This document shows positions 47,601 through 57,880 of a stretch of DNA of 64,000 nucleotides, piece by piece (position 1 is the stretch's first letter; every line of letters starts with the position of its first letter). Position numbers and translations under genes: made by a program. The notes below the pieces were generated by a model. The model searched no databases and was not told the DNA's origin. It was given only the letters and a program-made list of their open reading frames with translations. This DNA comes from Oryza sativa Japonica Group (Eukaryota; Streptophyta; Magnoliopsida; Poales; Poaceae): contig NC_089043.1 of NCBI RefSeq assembly GCF_034140825.1, positions 23,646,001-23,710,000 on the forward strand, given 5' to 3'.

Positions 47601-49620
47601 AACTATGGAGTTTCTTCTTACAGGTCACAGGTAGTTTTCAATCCATTCAGGATGCATTGCTTCATATCACTGGAAGGATTAGAGATGTCATCATTCCCAT
47701 GAAGCCACATCCAGGTGGAGGTATGCCCCCATATCCACCTGGTGGAAACGCTCCACCTCACCACCCAAGACAAGAACCAGCACCACCGCATCCCACTGGA
47801 GGCATGCCTCCATATCCTATGCCTTCTTTCAGAGCTGATCGTCCTATGGGTCCTTTTGATATGGTCGATCATCGACCACCTCCCCCTCATTCAATGGAGC
47901 ACATGGGTGCTGATAGGATGCCCTACTCATATGGTTGTGAACAAGGAGGTGGTCCTCGACCTTTTCTGGACCAGCCATCACCAAGTGCCTGGGCTCCTGA
48001 GGTAACTTACTATGCGTTTATTCTAGAATGTAGGAAACACATATATGGGAAATGCAGTTTGGAATTAGGCAGAAGTTCTTCAGCATTTTTCCTGGGTGTG
48101 CAGTGCACAATGGTCTCTTTCATGAATTTCCACCAACATTCGGGTCCTGCTGACAAGCGATAGGATGCTTGCCAGCAGGGGTGGATCCAGGACTGGGCAG
48201 TCTGGGACAACTCAGCCTATTTTGGCTCATGTTAACTTAGCATCATAAAAAGATCAAAGCCCATTTGTCGTAAAAAAATACATCAAAGTCCAGGACTTGG
48301 GTTTGCCTTGCCACCAGAGTTTTATTAGAAAACTGTAAAAGTTTGCACACCACTTCTCTTGTTGATTTAGGTGTTGTAGGCTTAGAATAAAGTCCCTGAT
48401 CTTGTGCAGGCACCAAACAGTGAAGCTCCAAGAAATATGCCTGAGACAGTACCACCTGCAGATTTCAGAAAGGGAGCAGTGGCAGGGTAAGTTAATTTCC
48501 ATTTGGTGGTGTTTCTTTCTCTTTGACCTTTCACTAAAAGGAAATATTCTCAATTTCTCATTCTGTTAATCTTTTAGGGGCTAAAAGACTTTGAAAAGTA
48601 TATGCATGAGAACTTGTGTGGAAAGCAAAAGATTGAATCGAAGCATATATAGTTCTCTTCTAGCAATGCAACCCATTTTGAAAAACAAAACTAAATGGCA
48701 AATTCTCCTTTCTAAAGAAGGTTACTTAGAACAGTGTTTTGACTTGTTCTTCTCAACAGAACAAATCAAGTGGCTACACCATCTAATGCAACTGAAGTCA
48801 TTATTCCCCGCAAGTACATAGGTTTTATTTGTGGAGCCAATGGCAGTGACCTTGCTGAGATAAAGAAGGTACTTACTCTCTGCTTTATTAGTTTTCAGCA
48901 TTCATCTAACTTCCCTTGTTGTCTTGCCCTCACCAGTGATGCAAAGGACATGCCAGTTTTTTTACTTGTTATCATGGAGTGGAAGCCCTTGTCAACTTGT
49001 TGCCTTGTCCTTTTCTCTAGAACAAAGTCCATGCATACAGCCTGTGCAACAGTCACTATCATGCCATATTTACTGGTACCAGAAAATGAAATGAAAATTA
49101 AAAGAACATGTAAAACATTCTTCTTCACTATACCTATTTCAAATTCACTCTGTTTTAAGGCTGAAAAGAAGAGAAAAGGCAATCAAATGATAAATTAAAA
49201 GGAAAAGTGAAAAAATAATTATTCATAGCAAACTTGTCTTTTTGTATCTTAAAAATTTTGTCCTTGAAGTTGAAATATTGATGGGTGCTAGGACAATCCA
49301 TAAAGTATATATCTTCATTTGTTCTTGGAATTTTCCATATTGATTTGGTGCTATATACAAAAGCTGATTGTACCTCAACCAATGATTGTACTAGATGTCT
49401 TGCCATAACAAGATCCCTCGCATCATCTTTGTTATTTTGATGGTTCTAACGCTGGGAGTTAATGTTTACCTTTCAGATGTCAGGTGCCACAATTACTGTC
49501 CATCATCCAAAACCTGGGGATGCAAATGCATTGGTTATTATATGTGGGGATCCTGACCAAACTAAGAAGGCACAAAGCCTACTTCACGCGTTCATCTTTT
49601 GTGGTCTCTACCAAACTTAG
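44674..49620 (+). CDS. Multi-KH-domain RNA-binding protein (HEN4/FLK/poly(rC)-binding-like)
   Basis: Nuclear RNA-binding protein of the plant KH family that includes HEN4, FLK and PEPPER, which affect splicing, polyadenylation and flowering genes. Seven GT-AG exons join in phase: 44674-45162, 45973-46374, 46615-46866, 47624-48001, 48410-48486, 48760-48868, 49477-49620; 616 residues. An Ala/Ser-rich start is followed by a degenerate KH-like segment (about 36-90, RILCPSS ... VLSISGP) lacking GXXG. Then come KH domains with GKGG at 125-128 (QVGCVLGKGGKTVERMR), GKGG at 260-263 (MVGSIIGKGGSTIRAL) and GKGG at 344-347 (HIGCLLGKGGSIIAEM), and a last one with GANG at 558-561 (YIGFICGANGSDLAEIKK). A Pro/Gly/Met/His-rich linker (about 410-500, GGMPPYPPGGNAPPHHP) lies between KH4 and KH5. 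It ends FIFCGLYQT. The specific RNA targets are unknown. Confidence 0.92.
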
Positions 49621-51151
49621 CCCTGAGCTTTCAGGTTGGTTTCCCCCCTGACTGATTGCACATGTACAATTGTAACTGGCATGAATGTGGATGAGAATGT
49701 GGAACATTCTTTCAATGTGAATTATTTTTTTCTCATTTCATGTGAGCCGTGCGCATGCGCATTACTGCATCAATGTAAATCTTGTATTATTTTTGTTCTG
49801 GTACAAGAAATGGCCATGAAGCATGAGTGTCTATGTGTTTTGCATGTCGATGTTGCTCTGGATCTTCAGCTGGATTTTCCGTATGGTCGTACGAGGGATT
49901 TTTTTCCAGGAAACTCATCAGTGGTCACTGGTCACAGATGCAACTGTTCTTTTGTGCTATCTGGTAAGTCTTGACTTGCTGGATCATAGACGACCTCCTC
50001 CGATGTACAAGCAACGACGCTGGCAGTGTCAATCAGCTAGCTCGTCTTTGCTTGGAATCCAAATTTTTGTCACAGCCATTCCCAGTTCAATTCAATTTGG
50101 TGAGTTTTCACTTTTTTTTGTTAGCCTACTATTTGTATGAGTGTTTTCTAGTTCTAACTTAGTTGTGTTGAATCCTTTTTACATCTTAATTATGTCCGTC
50201 ATTTTTTTCTTCACAAACACCTAGGCAAAATCATTTGGCAAGCTTTACTACCACAAGCAATGAAATGCAAGTTGGCTGGTCAGTTTTACGAACTCGAATT
50301 CCTTGCTGAGCTAGAAACTTCGCATGACACAGCATAGTTTCTTGGAAACATAAGGAGAGCACAGGAAATTGGAATATGCAGGACATCTCACGGATGCACT
50401 CAAAATCATATCTACCAATTGGCAGAGGCGACGCTAGACTTTGGCATGAAGGTCTTCCCAGTTCCCAATGAACTTGTAGGCAATTGCAAGCCTGACATTT
50501 GTGGCATCCTGTTGCTATGCTTTTTGGGTTGTAATGTATTGCTTCCCTTGCTTTGAACAATGAACAAGTCACACGAGCTTTCTTTGATCTGAAGCATCTC
50601 TTGCTGTCAAAGCATAGGTGTTGGCTGGTCACCTGCTATGGCTTTTAGCCAGATAAGAGCAAGTTTTACAGAAGGGGTAATTGTCACATTTAATTTTATT
50701 CATGTAAGATAAGAGAACATCTAATTTTATTCAAAGTAGTCGTAATCTGTGTAATTAGTTATTTTTAAGCCTATATTTAATACTTCATATAGGTGTTCAA
50801 ACGTTTGATGTGATAGGGTGTAAAATTTTGTGGTGGGATCCAAACAGGCCTAAAGGGTGTTTGATATGCTACTTTTGTGACAGTGCATGCATAATACTTC
50901 TATTTTTTTTTTAAAAAAAAAGAGGCTAGCAAACCAGTCGAGCAACCGTTATTCGACTCATCTGTCAAACAACCTATCGAACAACGGTATCCGAATCTGC
51001 CATACTCCCTGGTCAAAAAAAAAAATTGCCATACTCATAGCTAATCATATTAAGACCATTTGAGATGCATCCTATTGAACTATGGTTGTTTGACACAGTG
51101 CTAAATTTGCCAGCCGATCGATCTATACTTTTACAATTTCTTATTAAAATA

Positions 51152-51399
51152 CTCCATCCATCCCAAAATATAAGGCATAACCATTTTTTTCTCATATCCC
51201 ATAATATAGGGCAGGCATGCATACATATATTAATTAACATCTCTTGGTCCTATAAAATTGATTTGTTTTAAATCTTATATCATCAAACCTCCAAATCATA
51301 TTGCTTGCATGTTTCAAGGTGATTCAACCAAGAAGATGATTAAATGTTTTTTTGGTTTTTGTGTTATGAGTAGTTATGCCTTATATTTTGGGACGGAGG
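51152..51399. mobile_element. Stowaway-type MITE (diverged)
   Basis: CTCCATCCATCCCAAAATAT AAGGCATAA at the left pairs with TTATGCCTTATATTTTGGGA CGGAGG at the right. A further right-end-like sequence (CCCTAAATATAAGGGATGGA GGGAG) follows at 51478-51500 and marks a second, incomplete copy or nested end. Confidence 0.65.
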
Positions 51400-51540
51400 A
51401 ATCAGTATTATTTCTAAAAGAAATTCAGAAATTCAGCGGCAGTAGAGGGGTGGAACTGTGGAAGTTATATATATGTCCCTAAATATAAGGGATGGAGGGA
51501 GTACTTATATATATATACTTATATTGGACACAGGTCGTCT

Positions 51541-51604
51541 ACAGTGCAGGCTGACATGTGAGCCCCACAGCCCTCGGGCCCACATGTCAGCCTGCAGTAC
51601 TGTA
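51541..51604. repeat. Imperfect palindrome
   Basis: ACAGTGCAGGCTGACATGTG and, inverted, CACATGTCAGCCTGCAGTAC face each other across about 20 bases (AGCCCCACAGCCCTCGGGCC). The arms pair over roughly 20 bp. It lies about 360 bases before the F-box gene start. Confidence 0.6.
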
Positions 51605-51967
51605 TGCGAGGATCTCAATTGACTTCTATTACGCTAGTTCTCCTCTATGAGAGAGAGAGAGAGATTGAGAGAGCGCTGCAGCCGCCACCTATTCTCGCCT
51701 TGGCCATGGGAGGATCACGATTCACGAGCTGGAGCTGGAGCTCGAGCAGTCAACAGAAGAAGGGAGGAAAGGAATCCTCCCTCACCCCACCCGAGCAGGT
51801 ATTGGGCTCGGAATCGGAAGGGGAATTGGAAGCGGAAGCGGAAGCGGAGCCGATTCTGATGATCTGATCTGATCGAGGCCAGGGGACTAATATCTTGTTG
51901 TAAGGAACCTAGTGGAGTAGTATTTGATTTGCCTGCTGCATCGACACCAATCAATCTCCCCACTACT

Positions 51968-52186
51968 ATGGCTTCTTCGCGCGCTATCGTAAGTCGCAGC
52001 TTAGATTAGATTGGATATTTCGTTTGCAATCTCCTTAATTAGGTTTTCCCTTAATTTGTTTTTGTTGCATCTATCCATCTTCGCTTTTTGGTTAAAAACA
52101 ATAAATTTCCTTCATGTACTTCCTCCGTTTCATCACAATATAAGTCATTATATTATTTCCCACATTCATATTGATTTTAATAAATC

Positions 52187-52228
<42 letters not shown>

Positions 52229-52232
52229 TATG

Positions 52233-52301
<69 letters not shown>

Positions 52302-54534
52302 ACCTACCTAGATTCATTAACATCAATATGGGAAATGCTAAAATGACTTACATTGTGAAACGGAGGGAGTATATAATATGTGTGTGCTGAATAAACTGCT
52401 GCCTATTGTGCTGCTGAATGCTGATCACAATGAATGTTAGATTAGATTTGGATGTCCTTAGATTTATTATCTTTTTGTTAAAAAAAAGAATTCCTTTTTC
52501 TTTCCATGTTTATATATGTGTATGGTGAATAAACTGCTAGCTCTTGTGTTGTGCTGCACTGCTGCTGAATGCTGATCATATATACTGCATAAATAAGTAT
52601 AAATTGTTTTCTTTAGGAGGAGGAACTCGAAACTGTAGGAGATGACAGGATCAGCGCGCTTCCTGACGATATTCTGCTGCAAATCCTTGAGAGACTTGAC
52701 CTGCCTATGGCAATTCGGACCAGCACGCTCTCCAGGAGATGGCTGCAACTCCCTCGCTTACTCTCCCATCTCATCATAGATATCACCCACTTCATGCCTG
52801 CTCCTCCTCGCCGCGCTGTGAATTTCAATGTAGATCAGATCATGGCTGCCTACACGGCTGCAGTCAACAACCTGCTCTTGTCATCCCCCTCCAGCAGTAA
52901 CAGCAACACGAGAAGAATTATCAAGTGAATGCAGCTCAGTTTCTTCCTCTCTGAAGACCCTTCCTACCTATGCTCTGTTGGCCATGCCGTTGGGGCCATT
53001 GTCGATGCCGGAAAAACCGACTTGCTCGAGTTCTCACTGTGGTCGGATGTTGGTAAACTCACCCTTGAGCATTGCCAGCTGCTCAGACAACGCTTCATGT
53101 CATTCTCTCACTCTTGCCCGGTTGCTTTCAGGTGGCTCACCAATCTTGCCCTGCGCAACCTCGCGTTTCAAGAATCGGACGTCTCCCATATCCTAAACAC
53201 ATGCCATAACCTGAAGTTCCTTGCCTTGTGTTCTTGTGTCTCGGACTTTGTTGTCCTCAAGATCGATGCCCCACACTCGGAGCTCCTCACGCTTGAAATT
53301 GTCACTTGTGGGTTTGACAGAGCTGATCTGATCCATTTGCCAAATCTTAGGCGGGTAGTCTGCTGGGATTGGTGCCTTCCAAACCCCCCAATCCGTTTTG
53401 GCAATGTTACTCGCCTTCACAACATGAGCCTCTCTTGCTCTGCGACGTATGACCAGATGCCGTTCAGGTTGACCGAGCTTATATCAAGCGCCACAAACTT
53501 AACTATCTTATACCTGGATTTCCAAGATCAGATGGTAAGTACATGGCTACCAGCAAAACTTTCCCAAACTGCTTCTCTTTCTTGTTTTAATATTCGTCCT
53601 GTGCTGACCGGTATCCGCTGCTTTATGTTGTTTTCCTCTTCTGCTGCAGATTTGGATTGAGCCACAAGGTCCTAAACTTCTCTATCCTGTATTCAGCAAC
53701 GTCAGAGATGTCTATCTTTGCAACATTTTCTATGAATGTGACCTGAACTGGACTGTGTTTGTCCTTGAAGCTGCAGCTCGTCTCAGCAACTTTTATCTCA
53801 AGGTATGTTATATCTCTGGTTATCTCTGCCCATTTCTATCAAATATGCAACTTCCATAATGACATTGTTTTTTTAATAAAGTTATAATGACATTGTTGCG
53901 CTGCAGAACCAATATGGTTATATGGATATATTTTCCATATTAACTAATCATAGTAATTTGTTCCTTTTCCTACTTTATTAGAAAGGAGACTGTAAATTAG
54001 ATTATTCAATTATAAAATCCAAAATTATGGTGCCAATCTACTGCGAAAACGTTTTCTTTTTCCAGAAACTTGTGCTTACCTCATTCAAGATATATCCAAA
54101 TTCTTGAGCTTGATGATGTATGCCTATGTTGGCTGTTGAGCACTATTTATCTAACTGGTTTTTGTTGCTTGAAGTTATGTCAGCATCCATGTGAAAGGAA
54201 CAGATGCGAGGACAGCGCTGAGAAGGTCAATTTGTTATGGGATCAGATGTCATCTGATTTCAAACATCGCCACTTGAATCTATTAGAGATTACAGGATTT
54301 GCGATGGATGATAAGATGATAAATTATACCAGGCTTATTATGGAGCGAGCTGTGAACTTGAAGAGAATCCGCTTGCTCGATCAAGTTCCATGTGACAAGG
54401 GCAATGCCATGAATGGTATGGGATCTACATCCTCAAACAAATGGAGATTTCCTGTTGACCAAGGAGAAAAGAGTCTAATAAAGCAGAAGCTTATAGATGG
54501 ATTCTCCTCGTCTGCTGAAATAACCATAGGATGA
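51968..54534 (+). pseudogene. F-box/LRR-like protein gene interrupted by one in-frame stop
   Basis: The exon chain 51968-51988, 52617-53534, 53650-53802, 54175-54534 stays in one frame for 484 codons. The F-box is near the start (DDRISALPDDILLQILERLD, then LPMAIRTSTLSRRWLQLP, residues about 17-60). Leucine-rich segments of the plant F-box/RNI type follow (WLTNLALRNLAFQESDVSHI, HNLKFLALCSCVSDFVVLKI, ELLTLEIVTCGFDRADLIHL). The C-terminal block is GFAMDDKMINYTRLIMERAV, NLKRIRLLDQVPC, of the FBD-like kind. A single TGA at 52926-52928 (codon 111) ends the frame right after RRIIK and is immediately followed by ATG (52929). Everything beyond it is well preserved, so the break is recent, is a strain-specific allele, or is tolerated by restart. 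Without it the gene would encode 483 residues. With it, a 110-residue F-box-only product is expected. Confidence 0.7.
52119..52369. mobile_element. Stowaway-like MITE with internal TA microsatellite
   Basis: The left arm CTTCCTCCGTTTCATCACAA TATAAGTCATT and the right arm AATGACTTACATTGTGAAAC GGAGGGAG pair over about 75 bp, flanked by TA. The loop has expanded into interrupted (TA)n and (TATG)n over about 52187-52300. It sits in intron 1 of the F-box gene. Confidence 0.8.
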
Positions 54535-55235
54535 ATCAGTTCTATTTATTCTAGTCGATTGTAAATTATTAGTTGTATAATGGTCGTCGATTGTAAAAGT
54601 ACGTAGCTAATAAAATTGTCATTTGGACCAAGAAGTATCATGAAATATTCTGGGTAATCCTAGCCCTTTTCAGCTCTGTCATCTGTTGTTGGAGTGCTAC
54701 TAAAATGTTAATTTGTTGCTGTGTATTGAGCTGCCTGCCCAGCAGTAGTTATTGATAGCATGAGACACACGGTAATTTATCCCTGTTTCAAAAATACTAA
54801 TCCTCTCCTTCAATGTGTGGGACCTTAAAAAACGAATTACTCTCTATTTTATATTATAAGACATTTTAATTTTTAATTCAAACTTTCTCAAGTTTCATCG
54901 TGTTTGTAAGAAAACGTAGCAACATCTATAAACACTTAATTAATTCTATTAAATCTAACACTAAATATATTTTGATATTATATTTGGTTTGTGTTGAAAA
55001 TATTGTTGTATTATTATATAAATCTGGTTAAAGTTAAAGAAGTTTAATTCACTTATATATTGATGATTAAAAGAAGGGGTCAAAACATATTATAATATGA
55101 ATAGAAATGAGTAACAAACTATATTTAATCTGGATGCTATGTTAGCAAATAGTGTTGGCCGGTGAGAGCTTAGTAAGCACATTATGTGGGCTTAGGACAT
55201 ACGTGTCCTCTTTTATGTATACATGTCCTCTTTTA
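54535..55235. other. F-box gene 3' flank with a mariner-type MITE
   Basis: 54835-55110 carries a diverged element whose ends pair (TTATATTATAAGACATTTT at the left, AAAACATATTATAATATGAA at the right) and whose interior resembles 40700-40905. The remainder is AT-rich with no gene. Confidence 0.5.
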
Positions 55236-56922
55236 TTAACACCAATCTTCCTCCCACCGAAAGGAATTTTCCTTTCCAACTACTCAATTTCTTTTGGAAT
55301 CTTCCTCTATCCTCTGCCAATCTTTATTCGATAATTTCTTGTGATGTATTGGAATCCCTAAATATTTGAAAGGGTAATTTCCTTTGCCACATCCAAATAA
55401 TATGACATACTCGTTCTCTACTTCTTTTGCCTTGCCATAACAAAACAATTTGCTTTTATGAAAATTGATTTTCAAGCCTGAAAGTTTCTCAAATGTACTA
55501 AGCATAAGTTTGAGATTTTTAGCTGACCAGTTTAGCCATGTTTATATTATCCTTCTTCGAGGTACCTAAAGGTATCCTCAAGAAGCTAGATTATTATAGA
55601 TCTAGATTCTTTTGGCAATGTGATGACCATAAAAAAAATACAGACTGGCTAAATGGAGTGTTGTGTGTAGACCTAAGGTGTGTAGGGTCCTTGGAATACA
55701 TAACTTATAACTGCAAAACAAGTGTTTGGTTAGTAAATGGGTGTATAAGCTCATTAATGAAGAGGGAGTTTGGCAGAACTTACTTAGGAAGAAGTATTTG
55801 GCTAAGAAATGTATTACCCAAGTTGATAAGCAACCGGGGGACTCTCATTTCTAGTCAGGGCTTATGGCTGTTAAGGAGTCCTTCTTCTCGTGTGGATCCT
55901 TTGAGGTTCACAATGGTACTCAGTTGAGGTTTTGAGAGGACTGTTGGGTTGGTGCCACATCTTTTGATAAGCTATATCCATCACTTTATAATATAGTTAG
56001 GAGGAAAAATGTTGTTGTTGCTGATGTGTTAAACACAGAGCCTCTTAATGTCTCTTTTAGGAGGGCCATCGTGGGGATAATCTAGTGGCTTGGCATGACC
56101 TAGTGTCGAAAGTTGTGTCAGTTAACCTTTCAGAGCAAAATGATGTTTTTAGATGGAGAGCTAATAAAAATGGAATCTTCACAGTAAATTCTATGTATAA
56201 TGCTCTTATGTATTGTGATGTAGTTCCAAGGAGGACTTTCATTTGGAACCTTAGAATTCCTTTGAAAATTAAGATTTTCCTGTGGTACTTATGGAGAGGG
56301 ATTACTCTAACCAAAGACAATCTTGCAAAAAGGAAGTGGAAGGGTAGCATTAAATATTGCTTTTGTAATTCTAATGAAACAATACAACACCTCTTTGTTT
56401 ATTGTCATTTGGTAAGATCTGTTTGGAATGTCGTTTTTATAACCTTTGGGATTCGACCACCCACTAGTGTTGCTAATATGTTTGGTAGTTGGTTAAATGG
56501 TGTTCAACCTAGACTAAAATACCAAATTTTTGTGGGCATCACGGCTTTGTGTTGGGCGGTTTGGTTAAATAGAAATGATGTGGTTTTTAATGGCTCCAAA
56601 ACTAATTCCTTTTTGCAGGTGATCTTCAAGGGGACTTATTGGGCACAACAGTGGTCTTTGTTGTTTAAGGAAGAGGATGGCCACAATTTGAAAGAATATC
56701 GCAAGATGTTGGAGGCAAGGGTCATGGAGTTGTATGCAAAATATGGGTGGAACCTTATAAGAAGATTGGAGTAGTAGTCTTCTCTTTTAAGTGTTGTCAC
56801 TTTGGTACTTTTTATTATCCTTATTGTAAGGAATTCGGGTCTAAGTACTCTTATATGACGTTGGGCTGTGTACATCCATTGTGGATGTAGAAGCCGGATT
56901 TTAATCAATTTTCTAAAAAAAA
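55236..56922 (+). mobile_element. LINE (L1-type) copy, 5'-truncated with 5' inversion
   Basis: The end of a plant L1-type retrotransposon ORF2. The plus-strand part, about 55528-56774, begins SLAMFILSFFEVPKG (end of the reverse-transcriptase region). It continues through a damaged middle into a long zf-RVT (PF13966-like) frame from 56085: VFRWRANKNGIFTVNSMYNA, RRTFIWNLRIPLKIKIFLWY, the Cys/His cluster CFCNSNETIQHLFVYCHLVR, and RLKYQIFVGITALCWAVWLN. The minus-strand part, about 55236-55527, encodes the piece that should precede it: FEKLSGLKINFHKS, KYLGIPIHHKKLSNKDWQ, SSWKGKFLSVGGRLVLI. So the 5' part is inverted, as twin-primed LINE insertions are. The copy ends in a short A run and is bordered by TCCTCTTTTATGT direct repeats (55206-55218 and 56923-56935). 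The plus part has at least two frame breaks, so the copy is dead. Confidence 0.88.
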
Positions 56923-56935
56923 TCCTCTTTTATGT

Positions 56936-57880
56936 CAGATGCATAAATGTCCTCTTTTATGTGGGCTTTAGACAAAAAAAAATTCGGTATGGTACTAAAA
57001 AACTTTGTTCTTGCGTACCAAGGGTGTCAATACATGCTTGTCTGACTTTAGTGCTACCTTGTGCTACAGTGCGAATATACTGTGTACATGTACTGTTCAC
57101 GTGTTACTGTAAAGTACTGTAGCGATCGATCTCATCCGTTCGCTGCAGATCCGTTCGCTGCAGATTGGATGGCTGAGAATACCCTAAAGTTAGAGTACCT
57201 TTGCTTCTCTGACTTCACTATATGAAGAGTGAAGTAAGAGGATCTCAATCCCAAAACATCGAGCCTGAGTAACTGTACGGCCCGGCGTCTTCGTCCCCGT
57301 CCGCAACTCGAGATCACGAGACTAGATTTAATAAGCGTAATTTAGGACCAAACTTGATTAACGTTGTGTTTAGATCCAAAGTTTGGATCCAAACTTCAGT
57401 CTTTTTCCATCACATCAACCTGTCATACACATACAACTTTTTAGTCACATCATCTTCAATTTCAACCAAAATCCAAACTTTGCGCTGAACTAAACACAGC
57501 CTAATTTGAGTTGTTGTCAAAGAATGGGATTGCTGAAATAAGCATATAAAGTTAAGAGAATTTCACACATCACATCTTCTATGGAAGCAGTATTTTGGAG
57601 TAATTTCCAGCTGATGAACCATAACTTGGTAGTACATGAAGCACACACTCTTTCCACATGCCTAATCTAGTGTCCTTTTTTTTTCAGCACACTAATTCTG
57701 TGCTTCTCTCCTTTTGTTATCAACAACAATTAAGTAACACATAAATGATACTGTTCCTCACAACATCATGAACTAGTATACAACAAAAGGACTTACATAT
57801 GTACCCAAAGCTTGGCCAAGCAACTCACTTCAGTTGAACTTATTGATGCTGATGCTGATGCTGATGATATAAGAACAGTA
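56936..57880. other. Intergenic region and 3' UTR of the MSR-type gene
   Basis: Contains a GTGTTTAG-type MITE (57362-57502, listed). A tandem CCGTTCGCTGCAGAT duplicate lies at 57138-57164. 57510-57880 is probably the 3' UTR of the minus-strand gene, with a GATGCT repeat at 57845-57868. No other gene. Confidence 0.5.
57362..57502. mobile_element. MITE, GTGTTTAGTTC-terminus family (copy 2)
   Basis: GTTGTGTTTAGATCCAAAGT at the left pairs with the right end CTGAACTAAACACAGCCT. The interior CACATCAACCTGTCATACAC and ATCTTCAATTTCAACCAAAA matches the other copies. About 141 bp. Confidence 0.65.

Larger units (their letters stand above)
49621..51967. other. KH gene 3' flank and upstream region of the 52-kb F-box gene
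   Basis: 49621-50750 probably includes the KH gene 3' UTR, with possible 3'-UTR introns. Frames such as 49636-49974 have no domain. 50900-51500 contains MITE ends. 51604-51960 is a leader-like stretch with GA repeats (51649-51675) before the F-box gene; an 87-codon frame there has no domain and looks like chance. Confidence 0.45.

Noticed and set aside
51604-51867. 87-codon frame upstream of the 52-kb F-box gene
   Set aside because: It consists of GA-repeat translation (EREREIER) and E/A repeats. It reads as a leader, and the F-box start at 51968 splices cleanly to the F-box exon.
52011-52390. Open frames of about 60-111 codons over the TA repeat (YIYIYI...)
   Set aside because: They are translations of a microsatellite inside a MITE, not protein.
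55284-55505. Minus-strand reverse-transcriptase-like frame treated as a separate gene
   Set aside because: Its content fits immediately before the plus-strand LINE segment, so it is the inverted 5' part of the same copy.
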